In this document: positions 1 through 4,947 of the stretch, in pieces | Layout of the letters: each line of letters starts with the position of its first letter | Position numbering within the stretch: the first letter of the stretch is position 1 | NCBI GenBank assembly: GCA_965371805.1 | Contig: CBDUZW010000129.1 | Span: forward strand, 1-5,092 | Length of the DNA stretch: 5,092 bases | Source: JAOZTV01 sp965371805 | Lineage (GTDB): Bacteria > Acidobacteriota > Aminicenantia > UBA2199 | Direction: 5' to 3' | Made by a program: the position numbers and the translations under genes | The notes under the pieces: generated by a model | What the model was told of the DNA's origin: nothing | The model's input: only the letters and a program-made list of their open reading frames with translations | The model's database searches: none

Positions 1-116
1 CGAATATGGTGATTAAAAATTCTTTTAAATCTAATATGTTATGGACTCGTACAAAACATTGCAAATTTATTTATATTATGATATTAGTTACCTATAGAAT
101 AAATGGAAATATTTAA
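1..116 (+). CDS. possible 3' end of an upstream gene (partial)
   Basis: Reading from base 3, this frame is open from the window edge to a TAA at 114-116, giving 37 codons with some non-AT-driven residues (for example the run MLWTRTKHC). The TAA is followed directly by the ATG at 117, and the downstream genes are packed on the same strand, so a same-strand upstream gene ending here is reasonable. No domain can be recognised in so short a tail. A competing reading is that another frame ends at once with a TAA at 14-16 and the rest is intergenic. The open length is only weak evidence in such AT-rich DNA. Confidence 0.3.
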   Translation, partial: NMVIKNSFKSNMLWTRTKHCKFIYIMILVTYRINGNI

Positions 117-230
117 ATGAATAAAAATTTAATAAAAATTGTAATTAAAAATTTAATTTTCATTTTTACTATTATATTAAGTTTGCAATATTTTTCTTCA
201 ATAAATTTTTTACATATCCGTATAATATAG
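117..230 (+). CDS. doubtful small membrane-peptide ORF, 37 codons
   Basis: An ATG at 117 directly follows the TAA of the preceding frame and has a GGA at 105-107 nine bases upstream. It opens a 37-codon frame ending in TAG at 228-230. The peptide has a basic N-terminus (MNKNLIKIVIKN) followed by a hydrophobic stretch of about 20 residues, so it could be a single membrane helix. Its stop overlaps the AGGAAA ribosome binding site of the next gene, as in a compact operon. I recognise no family. AT-rich random sequence readily encodes Ile/Leu/Phe/Lys/Asn-rich peptides, so this may be chance or a decayed remnant. Confidence 0.2.
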   Translation: MNKNLIKIVIKNLIFIFTIILSLQYFSSINFLHIRII

Positions 231-234
231 GAAA
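229..234 (+). promoter_or_regulatory. ribosome binding site of the oxidoreductase gene
   Basis: AGGAAA lies seven bases before the ATG at 242. This favours that ATG over the in-frame TTG at 239, which sits closer to the site. Confidence 0.6.
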
Positions 235-241
235 TAATTTG

Positions 242-1216
242 ATGTTTAAACTTGGAATTGTTGGATTATCGAAAATAGCGACTACAAAAGTAATTCCAAG
301 TATCTTAACCGATATGGATATTACTATTTCAGCAATAGCTACAAAATCAATTGAGTTTTCTGCCTTTGATTGGATGAAGGATGCAATAATTTATGAAGAT
401 TATTATAGCATACTCAATAATAGAGAATTGGATGGACTTTATGTTTCATTGCCAAATAACATGCATGCAAATTATGCTTTGCATTGTTTAAAAAACAATC
501 AAAATGCAATAATTGAAAAGCCCTTATTTCTCTCTATAAATGAAGCAAATTTTTTTTATAATATTTCTAAGTACAAATCAATTATAATTGAAGGATTTAT
601 GTATAAATACCACCCACAATGGATTAAAATTATAAATGAATTGCGTAATGAGACTCTTGGTTTGCCAATTTCTGCTAAAATTCACATTTCATACATATGT
701 AAAGATTCAAATAATATTCGATATAATAAAAAATTGGGAGGAGGAGCAATGTTTGACATAGGTGTTTATTGCTTTTCCATGGCTCGTCTTATTTTTAATG
801 AAGAACCTTTGTGTATAGAGGGTAAACAAATTATAGATAAAAAATATGATATAGATATCTATAATGAAGGATTAATAAAATTTAATAAAGGGAATGTTGA
901 ATTTAAAATTTCTTTTAATGAGGATCGTACTAATTTTGTTGAAATTCAATGTGAAAGAGGAAAAATAATACTAAACGAAGCACTTAATCCTAGGTTAGAT
1001 GAAGTTGCAAAAGTTATTTTTATAAAAAATGGAAATTATTGTGAGTTTACAACAGAAAAAAGTAATCAATTCTACAATCAATTTATTGCATTTAAAAATA
1101 TTTGCAAACAGAATACATTATTTGAAGGTTTAGCCGACCCAATTAACAATATTAAGGCAATTGAAAAATTTATTAATGTTTCGGAGAAAAAATATGTTAC
1201 AAACTCAACTATTTAA
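242..1216 (+). CDS. Gfo/Idh/MocA-family NAD(P)-dependent sugar oxidoreductase
   Basis: This 324-residue cytoplasmic protein has the usual length and order of the Gfo/Idh/MocA family. The N-terminal Rossmann fold starts with GIVGLSKIA (residues 5-13), a variant of the GxGxxG/A dinucleotide loop. The family EKP motif is at 92-94, with Lys93 the expected catalytic or cofactor-contacting lysine. The C-terminal domain carries GGGAMFDIGVY (167-177), matching the family's GGG-x-L-x-D-x-G-x-Y/H active-site signature, with Asp172 and Tyr177 (or a nearby residue) as likely substrate contacts. Members oxidise or reduce hydroxyl or keto groups of sugars, sugar nucleotides and cyclitols; the substrate cannot be read here. 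There is no signal peptide or membrane segment. The start is the ATG at 242 behind AGGAAA. The 3' end overlaps the SIR2-fusion gene by 23 bases, so the two are probably translated together. Family assignment is firm; a polysaccharide-sugar role is inferred from the neighbours. Confidence 0.92.
   Translation: MFKLGIVGLSKIATTKVIPSILTDMDITISAIATKSIEFSAFDWMKDAIIYEDYYSILNNRELDGLYVSLPNNMHANYALHCLKNNQNAIIEKPLFLSINEANFFYNISKYKSIIIEGFMYKYHPQWIKIINELRNETLGLPISAKIHISYICKDSNNIRYNKKLGGGAMFDIGVYCFSMARLIFNEEPLCIEGKQIIDKKYDIDIYNEGLIKFNKGNVEFKISFNEDRTNFVEIQCERGKIILNEALNPRLDEVAKVIFIKNGNYCEFTTEKSNQFYNQFIAFKNICKQNTLFEGLADPINNIKAIEKFINVSEKKYVTNSTI
1183..1186 (+). promoter_or_regulatory. ribosome binding site deciding the start of the SIR2-fusion gene
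   Basis: GGAG lies seven bases before the ATG at 1194, inside the end of the oxidoreductase gene. The frame is also open from a TTG at 1161 and an ATG at 1176, but both lie before this site, so 1194 is the better start. Confidence 0.7.
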
Positions 1217-2975
1217 GTCACAGATCAAACAAATTACATCAGCAATTCGTAATAACGACAAACCTCCAGTATTTTTATTAGGAGCTGGTGCCTCTATCAG
1301 TTCTGGGATACCAGGGTATAAAGACCTTTTAAAACACATTGAAGATATTTTGGGTATTGATAGTAAAAATCTAAATGAACTTGAAAGTCACCTTGAAACA
1401 TGTATAGATAATAATCAGTTTACTGGGTATATATATGATTTATTATCTAATAATAAGCCAAGTAGTGGGTATAATTATTTAGAATCATTAATTAGAGAAA
1501 AGCATATTGATCTAATATTATCATTAAATTACGATAGTTTACTTGAAGACGCCGTACAAAAAAGTTGCAGTTCAGAATTGTTTCGAAATTATGATTGTGT
1601 ATCTTTGGATTCTGAACGTATTGCTAAAATTATTAATTATCAAAAGCCATTTTGTAAATTATTTAAACTTCATGGTGATTTATATAATAAAACTTATATT
1701 TTTAGCGAGAAGCAAAAAGCAGAAATACGAGAAAAAATGAATACTATACTCCATTCAGTTTTCACTAAAAGAGATTTGGTAATTGTAGGGACTCAAGTTT
1801 CAGATTATAATGTTCAAGAATTTATTCCTGCCCAAGGTCAAGCAATTTGGTATGTTACACCTTCTGGAAAAATAGATAAAAAAACGGCACTCTGGGCAAA
1901 AATGATAGCTTCCAAAAATTCAAAAAATATTGTTAAATGTGATTTTGATGACTTCATGAGAGAAATTTATTTGGAGATCAGAAAAAAAGAAATAAAAAAT
2001 GAAAAAAAAGATGCCGTTATTAGACTAATTGATTGTGTTAATGAAGCGACAAGATTTAATCGTGGAATTACACGGGATAATTTAGCAATATTCGAATTAA
2101 ACATTTGTCAAAAAATTGGAAATGATTCGGATAAAGCTATTGTTTTATATATTCACGATTTCAAAGCACCAGGAGGAAGTGAAATCCAAAAAAGGTTCAA
2201 GAAATTAAATACTGAATATCCAAATTTGGAGCAACATACTATTGATATTGACTCTGGTGCACATAGATGGATGGATCGTAAAGCTAAATCAGAATTAACT
2301 ATTAGGGAAGACATTCGTGTTGTTATTGTAGTTGATAGCATTTCCTTTTCAGGGACAACTTTTAGGATTGTAACAGATGAAATTAAAAAAACATTTCCAA
2401 ATGCTCTTATTTATTGGGCACCTCTGTTACATAGTACTCAAGCACACAATCTTGCAAAAACATATGGAAATGTTGATATAATTTCAATTGGAACCACAAA
2501 GAGCTATTCAATGTGGTTTCCTTGGGGTAAAACGTTTGCCACAGGCCCCATGGAGAACAAATATATGAGTAGAAAACTTGAAGATCAAATTTGTAGTAGT
2601 GAAATGAGACCGTGGGGGACAATGTATCAATTTGTTCATGATGAAAAATGTACTGTTCGCATTTTAGAACTCAAGGCAGAACACAAAACTAGTTTTCATT
2701 TTCATTATAATAGGGATGAATTTTTTGTTGCATTAGATGACAATGTGGGTATTGAATATTATAGTCATTCTGACTGTAAAGATGGAGATTTAGATTCAGT
2801 AATGCTTACAAAAGGCTCTTACATAATGATACCTTCTGGAGCACCACATAGAATATTCGCTTCATCTGGTGATGCAAGAGTATTAGAAGTTTCAAAACAT
2901 TTTTACGACCAAAAACATGATCTTAAAAGAAAGTTAGATAATTATGGGCGTGAAGATAAATTAGGTGACGAATAG
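1194..2975 (+). CDS. SIR2-like / phosphoribosyltransferase-like / cupin three-domain fusion protein
   Basis: A 593-residue, probably cytoplasmic protein with three recognisable parts. (1) SIR2-like NAD-binding domain, about residues 22-260. GAGASISSGIP (30-40) matches the NAD-binding motif, NYD (112-114) supplies the expected catalytic Asn, LHGD (159-162) supplies the catalytic His160, and VGTQVSD (198-204) resembles the late GxSxxD motif. The zinc-finger Cys pairs of protein deacetylases are absent, as in SIR2-like NADases. (2) Type I phosphoribosyltransferase-like domain, about 285-455. Its PRPP loop VVIVVDSISFSGTT (376-389) ends a beta strand, and there is a late FPWG (442-445) like the FPW of purine PRTases. 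The second acidic residue of the loop is Ser382. (3) Cupin, about 470-590. RPWG (472-475), HFHYNRDE (502-509), PSGAPHRI (547-554) and a C-terminal NYGRED follow mannose-6-phosphate isomerase type II cupins, with His502, His504, Glu509 and His552 as likely metal ligands. The domains are seen in the sequence; the combined function is unknown. It lies between a sugar oxidoreductase and a HAD phosphatase. Sugar or ribosyl transfer and NAD-cleaving defence are both open. Confidence 0.88.
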   Translation: MLQTQLFKSQIKQITSAIRNNDKPPVFLLGAGASISSGIPGYKDLLKHIEDILGIDSKNLNELESHLETCIDNNQFTGYIYDLLSNNKPSSGYNYLESLIREKHIDLILSLNYDSLLEDAVQKSCSSELFRNYDCVSLDSERIAKIINYQKPFCKLFKLHGDLYNKTYIFSEKQKAEIREKMNTILHSVFTKRDLVIVGTQVSDYNVQEFIPAQGQAIWYVTPSGKIDKKTALWAKMIASKNSKNIVKCDFDDFMREIYLEIRKKEIKNEKKDAVIRLIDCVNEATRFNRGITRDNLAIFELNICQKIGNDSDKAIVLYIHDFKAPGGSEIQKRFKKLNTEYPNLEQHTIDIDSGAHRWMDRKAKSELTIREDIRVVIVVDSISFSGTTFRIVTDEIKKTFPNALIYWAPLLHSTQAHNLAKTYGNVDIISIGTTKSYSMWFPWGKTFATGPMENKYMSRKLEDQICSSEMRPWGTMYQFVHDEKCTVRILELKAEHKTSFHFHYNRDEFFVALDDNVGIEYYSHSDCKDGDLDSVMLTKGSYIMIPSGAPHRIFASSGDARVLEVSKHFYDQKHDLKRKLDNYGREDKLGDE

Positions 2976-2982
2976 TGTTTTT

Positions 2983-2987
2983 AGGAG
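2983..2987 (+). promoter_or_regulatory. ribosome binding site of the HAD phosphatase gene
   Basis: AGGAG precedes the ATG at 2999 with 11 bases between them, somewhat long but usable. The frame also has a GTG at 2975 that overlaps the previous stop codon, but it lies upstream of this site and is less likely to be the start. Confidence 0.55.
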
Positions 2988-2998
2988 AAATTAATTGG

Positions 2999-3580
2999 AT
3001 GAATTTAAAACTTAATAAATATCAAGTCCTTTTTTTAGATTTTGATGGAGTGGTTGTTGAAACTGATGATCTTCATAAAAAAATCATTATTTCTCTACTT
3101 AAAAAAGAAGGGATCAATATAACATCAACCTATTATGATAAAGAATTATTAGGTAAGGTAACATATGAAATATTTAAAAGTTGTTTGCCAAATTTTTCAT
3201 CAAATTCAATTAAAAAATTAGTAGAAATTAAAAGGAGAGATTATTGTATATTAGCTAATAAAATAGACAGAAATATGAGAAATCATATATCTGAATTAAT
3301 ATTGGATTTTAATCAAAATAGAAAACCTATTTATATTGTTAGCTCTTCAAGTGTTGAGGAAATTGAAATATGGTTAAAAAAATGGAATAACCAACATTTA
3401 TTTAGTACGATAATAACGGCAGATATGGTTTTGAAAGGAAAACCAAATCCTGATATATATTATCATGCTTTAGATATCTGTAAAAATAATCCAATTGATG
3501 TCATCGCTATAGAAGATAGCGATAATGGTTGTATCGCCGCAGAAACTGCTGGTATTGACGTTTATAAATACTCAATATAA
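2999..3580 (+). CDS. HAD-superfamily phosphatase, beta-phosphoglucomutase-like (subfamily IA)
   Basis: A 193-residue cytoplasmic protein with all four HAD motifs. Motif I is LDFDGVVVETD (13-23), with nucleophile Asp14 and acid/base Asp16. Motif II lies in the SSSS run (115-118). Motif III is KGKPNPDIY (146-154) with Lys148. Motif IV is IEDSDNGCIAAETAGI (171-186) with Glu172 and Asp173 binding magnesium. The helical cap sits between motifs I and II (about 22-95), as in subfamily IA enzymes such as beta-phosphoglucomutase, phosphoglycolate phosphatase and sugar-phosphate phosphatases. The C-terminus stops soon after motif IV (DVYKYSI), about 15-25 residues shorter than usual, without visible damage. 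The start is the ATG at 2999 behind AGGAG; a GTG at 2975 would add eight residues. It begins 23 bases after the SIR2-fusion gene and is probably last in the operon. Its likely job is dephosphorylating a sugar or ribosyl phosphate made by its neighbours; the substrate is inferred, not shown. Confidence 0.9.
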   Translation: MNLKLNKYQVLFLDFDGVVVETDDLHKKIIISLLKKEGINITSTYYDKELLGKVTYEIFKSCLPNFSSNSIKKLVEIKRRDYCILANKIDRNMRNHISELILDFNQNRKPIYIVSSSSVEEIEIWLKKWNNQHLFSTIITADMVLKGKPNPDIYYHALDICKNNPIDVIAIEDSDNGCIAAETAGIDVYKYSI

Positions 3581-3604
3581 TTTCTCATTATGAATTGTTA
3601 TAAG

Positions 3605-3626
3605 AAGAAAATTGAAGTTTCTTTTT
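3605..3626 (+). terminator. weak possible terminator after the operon
   Basis: AAGAAA (3605-3610) can pair with TTTCTT (3618-3623), followed by further T residues, 25 bases after the HAD stop. The stem is short and has almost no G or C, so the call is weak. A long T run at 3660-3671 follows. Confidence 0.25.
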
Positions 3627-3718
3627 ATTAATATCAAAGGTAGAATTTTATTGTATATTCTTTTTTTTTTTACAATTATTTTTATTATTTTGAGGAATTA
3701 TATAAAAAAGTATTAAGT

Positions 3719-3738
3719 TTTATTGCAAAAACAATAAA
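3719..3738. repeat. short hairpin, 7-bp stem
   Basis: TTTATTG (3719-3725) and CAATAAA (3732-3738) are perfect inverted repeats around a six-base loop. No T run follows on either strand, so it is not a standard terminator. Confidence 0.35.
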
Positions 3739-3785
3739 GTATCAAATGTTTAGAAAGCTGCAAAAGTGAAAAAAAATAATTTGTA

Positions 3786-3890
3786 TTAGCCAAATCCTGA
3801 TTTAGAATCATATTCGCCCCACCATGTTCCCAATACCTTTTGATATGTTTTTAAACCATTCTGTATTTTTTTTATATTGGAACTTCTGGA
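3786..3890 (-). pseudogene. possible C-terminal gene fragment
   Basis: The minus strand reads 34 codons ending in TAA at 3786-3788, with the tail KVLGTWWGEYDSKSGFG. Two tandem Trp, several Gly and a GC-richer codon choice are unusual for chance translation in such AT-rich DNA. There is no ATG in this frame, and upstream it runs straight into the truncated tRNA. It could be the tail of a gene broken by recombination at that site. I do not recognise the family, and chance is not excluded. Confidence 0.25.
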
Positions 3891-3891
3891 A

Positions 3892-3938
3892 AGCCGATGA
3901 CCAGAGTTGAACTGGTGACCTTTTGATTACGAATCAAA
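3892..3938 (-). tRNA. 3' half of a tRNA-Thr (anticodon CGT), truncated
   Basis: Read on the minus strand, this has a perfect anticodon arm: stem TTTGA (3934-3938), loop TTCGTAA (3927-3933) with anticodon CGT (3929-3931), stem TCAAA (3922-3926). A variable region follows, then a perfect T arm ACCAG-TTCAACT-CTGGT (3900-3916) and the acceptor 3' strand CATCGGC (3893-3899) with discriminator T at 3892. The 5' acceptor strand and D arm are absent upstream: the minus strand there reads a run of A and a Gly-free AT-rich segment with no D-arm consensus. CCA is not directly encoded. A 3' half starting at the anticodon stem is the classic product of tyrosine-integrase insertion into a tRNA gene, so this is best read as an attachment-site remnant and not a working tRNA. 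On that model the mobile element lies on the higher-coordinate side. Confidence 0.8.
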
Positions 3939-4104
3939 ATGTTTTTTTTGCAAAAAGCCTGCAAACACGCACTATAACTAAATTTATAAAGTTATAATAA
4001 GGTAAATTGAAGTAAAATCGAGTAAGTTTTGTCCCCAATTTGTCCCCAAATATTAAATCATATTTAAAATTCAAATATTCTCCTTTAAATTTATCAATAG
4101 GCAT
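3934..4104 (-). pseudogene. 56-codon open frame ending in the tRNA fragment
   Basis: An ATG at 4102-4104 on the minus strand opens a 56-codon frame that ends with a TGA lying inside the tRNA anticodon stem. The middle encodes FGDKLGTK from the tandem 11-bp repeats. The tail VRVCRLFAKKTF is basic. The distance from the only upstream G run to the ATG is too short for a normal ribosome binding site. It may be what is left of the end of an integrase gene abutting its attachment site, or simply an open stretch over attachment-site DNA. No Tyr/Arg/His integrase motif is present. Confidence 0.2.
4028..4049. repeat. perfect tandem 11-bp repeat, possible recombinase arm site
   Basis: TTTGTCCCCAA occurs at 4028-4038 and again at 4039-4049, an exact 11-bp period close to one turn of the helix. 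It lies about 90 bases from the truncated tRNA on the presumed element side, where integrase arm-type or excisionase sites usually sit. The GC content of the repeat stands out against its surroundings. Confidence 0.6.
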
Positions 4105-4168
4105 TTCCCCTACCCCATAAAATCTATTTTATCTATTTCTTTCATTTTAAATAAGCCGGCTGTGCCAG

Positions 4169-4228
4169 TTATTTTATACTCCCTGTGGGAGTTTCAACTC
4201 CATCTTTGTACTTTTTTTCAGATGTAAT
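4169..4228 (-). pseudogene. possible C-terminal gene fragment
   Basis: On the minus strand 19 codons end in a TAA at 4169-4171 with the tail EKKYKDGVETPTGSIK. The composition (Gly, Pro, Thr, Asp, Val) looks protein-like and not like AT-rich noise. Upstream a TAA at 4229-4231 interrupts the frame; it could be a single-base change from a CAA codon, because the frame continues open before it with LRKKPLLNG. I do not recognise the family. It may be a decayed gene of the integrated element. Confidence 0.22.
4178..4201. repeat. overlapping alternative hairpins
   Basis: ACTCCC (4178-4183) pairs with GGGAGT (4187-4192), and the same GGAGT segment (4188-4192) can instead pair with ACTCC (4197-4201). 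The two structures exclude each other. No gene lies immediately downstream on either strand, so a regulatory role is not supported. Confidence 0.4.
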
Positions 4229-4389
4229 TTACCCATTTAAAAGCGGTTTCTTTCTAAGAGATAATATTCAAAAATAATTCCAGATTGACTTCAAAAAACG
4301 ATTTATAAGAGTAAAAAAGAAAGAAAGTAATGTAAGATCCTTAAAATAAATAAAAATCCTTTGTATTAAAAACCTAGAAGATAATCCAT

Positions 4390-4440
4390 GGGGAATTCCC
4401 CCTAAATGTTTAATGGAACCCATTAATAACAAAATGTCAA
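4390..4440 (-). promoter_or_regulatory. minus-strand promoter-like region with two palindromes
   Basis: On the minus strand a consensus TTGACA (4435-4440) is followed at about 17-19 bases by a poor -10 (TCCATT or CATTAA). A perfect 7-bp hairpin, TTAATGG-AAC-CCATTAA (4410-4426), overlaps that -10 region, as an operator would. Downstream is the perfect 12-bp palindrome GGGGAATTCCCC (4390-4401). A seven-codon ATG frame follows at once (MDYLLGF, stop). Any transcript would run through the gene debris toward the tRNA fragment. The -10 is weak, so promoter activity is uncertain. Confidence 0.3.
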
Positions 4441-4454
4441 GCAAAAATATTAAT

Positions 4455-4500
4455 AAATTTGCTACTTAAAAACTAAATACATTAATATTACAGCAAATTT
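4455..4500. repeat. 9-bp inverted repeat
   Basis: AAATTTGCT (4455-4463) and AGCAAATTT (4492-4500) are perfect inverted copies separated by 28 bases. The site is intergenic, downstream of the AraC-type gene. It could be a binding site or the base of a stem, but AT-rich composition weakens the case. Confidence 0.35.
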
Positions 4501-4544
4501 TATTATTTTGCTTTATTGTTAGAGATTTTAGCGTGAAATACACA

Positions 4545-4580
4545 AAATAAAAAAAATATGTTAACTAGAAAAATCTAACA
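4545..4580 (-). terminator. likely terminator of the AraC-type gene
   Basis: Directly after the TAG stop, the minus strand carries TGTTA (4576-4580), a short loop region with further partial pairing, then TAACA (4559-4563), followed by a run rich in T (TATTTTTTTTATTTT). Position and T tract fit an intrinsic terminator, although the stem is AT-rich and imperfect. Confidence 0.45.
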
Positions 4581-4943
4581 CTAATTCTTTTTATTTTTAT
4601 TTTTTATTTCAGATGGTGTTTTGCCAAATATTCTTTTTGTAATTTTTCCAAAATATTCTGTATCATCATAACCAACCACATTTGATATTTCTTCTATACT
4701 TAATTCAGATTTGTTTTTTAATAAAAAAAATGCTTTTTGCATTCTTTTACAAAAAATCAACTTACTTAGATTTATATTTCTTTTTCTTTTATATTTTTTT
4801 GTAACTAAATTTTCACTTAAACTTAAATATTGAGCGATTTTTTTTACAGTTAATACATTTAAATCTTTAGTAGGTGTTTCTTCAATAATTTTTTCAATAA
4901 TGATTATTGTAGGATCTTCTTTCTTTATTTTCATTTGAGACAT
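4581..4943 (-). CDS. stand-alone AraC-type DNA-binding protein
   Basis: A 120-residue, very Lys/Ile/Asn-rich cytoplasmic protein made of little more than an AraC/XylS DNA-binding domain. The first helix-turn-helix is about residues 31-52 (LTVKKIAQYLSLSENLVTKK). A linker helix with KRMQKAFFLLK follows (66-76), then the second helix-turn-helix (81-103). The family signature is visible as GYDDTEYFGKITKRIFGKTPSE (91-112, quoted here only as its key residues G91, Y92, Y97, F98, F106, G107, T109, P110). AraC-family regulators usually carry an added sensor or receiver domain of 100-200 residues. Here only about 28 N-terminal residues precede the DNA-binding part, so it either acts constitutively, binds a partner, or is the remnant of a larger regulator. 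The start is the ATG at 4941-4943 behind GGAGG; an ATG three codons later is possible. Target genes are unknown; no other gene is on this strand nearby. Confidence 0.85.
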   Translation of the reverse strand: MSQMKIKKEDPTIIIIEKIIEETPTKDLNVLTVKKIAQYLSLSENLVTKKYKRKRNINLSKLIFCKRMQKAFFLLKNKSELSIEEISNVVGYDDTEYFGKITKRIFGKTPSEIKNKNKKN

Positions 4944-4947
4944 TAAA

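Larger units (their letters stand above)
3581..4544. other. gene-free stretch with decayed remnants
   Basis: No intact gene is visible on either strand over about 960 bases. The stretch holds a weak terminator-like hairpin, a T-rich segment (3660-3671), a 7-bp hairpin (3719-3738), a tRNA-Thr 3' half, tandem 11-bp repeats, minus-strand coding-like fragments, two close alternative hairpins (4178-4201), two palindromes (4390-4426) and an inverted repeat (4455-4500). The pattern fits the eroded edge of an integrated element. Confidence 0.6.

Noticed and set aside
59..87. TTGCAA-N17-TATTAG as a promoter for the operon
   Set aside because: The -10 is poor and the site lies within a frame that may still be coding; such matches are frequent in AT-rich DNA.
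221..226. TATAAT as a -10 box for the oxidoreductase gene
   Set aside because: Transcription would begin near 233, inside or after the ribosome binding site at 229-234, and no good -35 lies 17 bases upstream.
1161..1193. upstream TTG or ATG start for the SIR2-fusion gene
   Set aside because: Both precede the GGAG at 1183-1186, which is correctly spaced only for the ATG at 1194; the added residues match no SIR2 feature.
1543..1740. 65-codon + strand open frame inside the SIR2-fusion gene
   Set aside because: It lies wholly in another frame of a gene with clear SIR2 motifs, and shows no domain of its own.
2153..2622. two minus-strand open frames (62 and 71 codons) opposite the PRTase region
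   Set aside because: They are antisense to well-supported coding sequence, with no recognisable motif or ribosome binding site.
3657..3692. T-rich run as a strong intrinsic terminator
   Set aside because: No stable GC-containing stem directly precedes it; T runs are common in this DNA.
3892..3950. intact, functional tRNA-Thr
   Set aside because: No 5' acceptor strand GCCGATG or D arm is found upstream on the minus strand; only the 3' half is present.
4028..4049. start of a CRISPR array
   Set aside because: Only two 11-bp units occur directly in tandem with no spacers.
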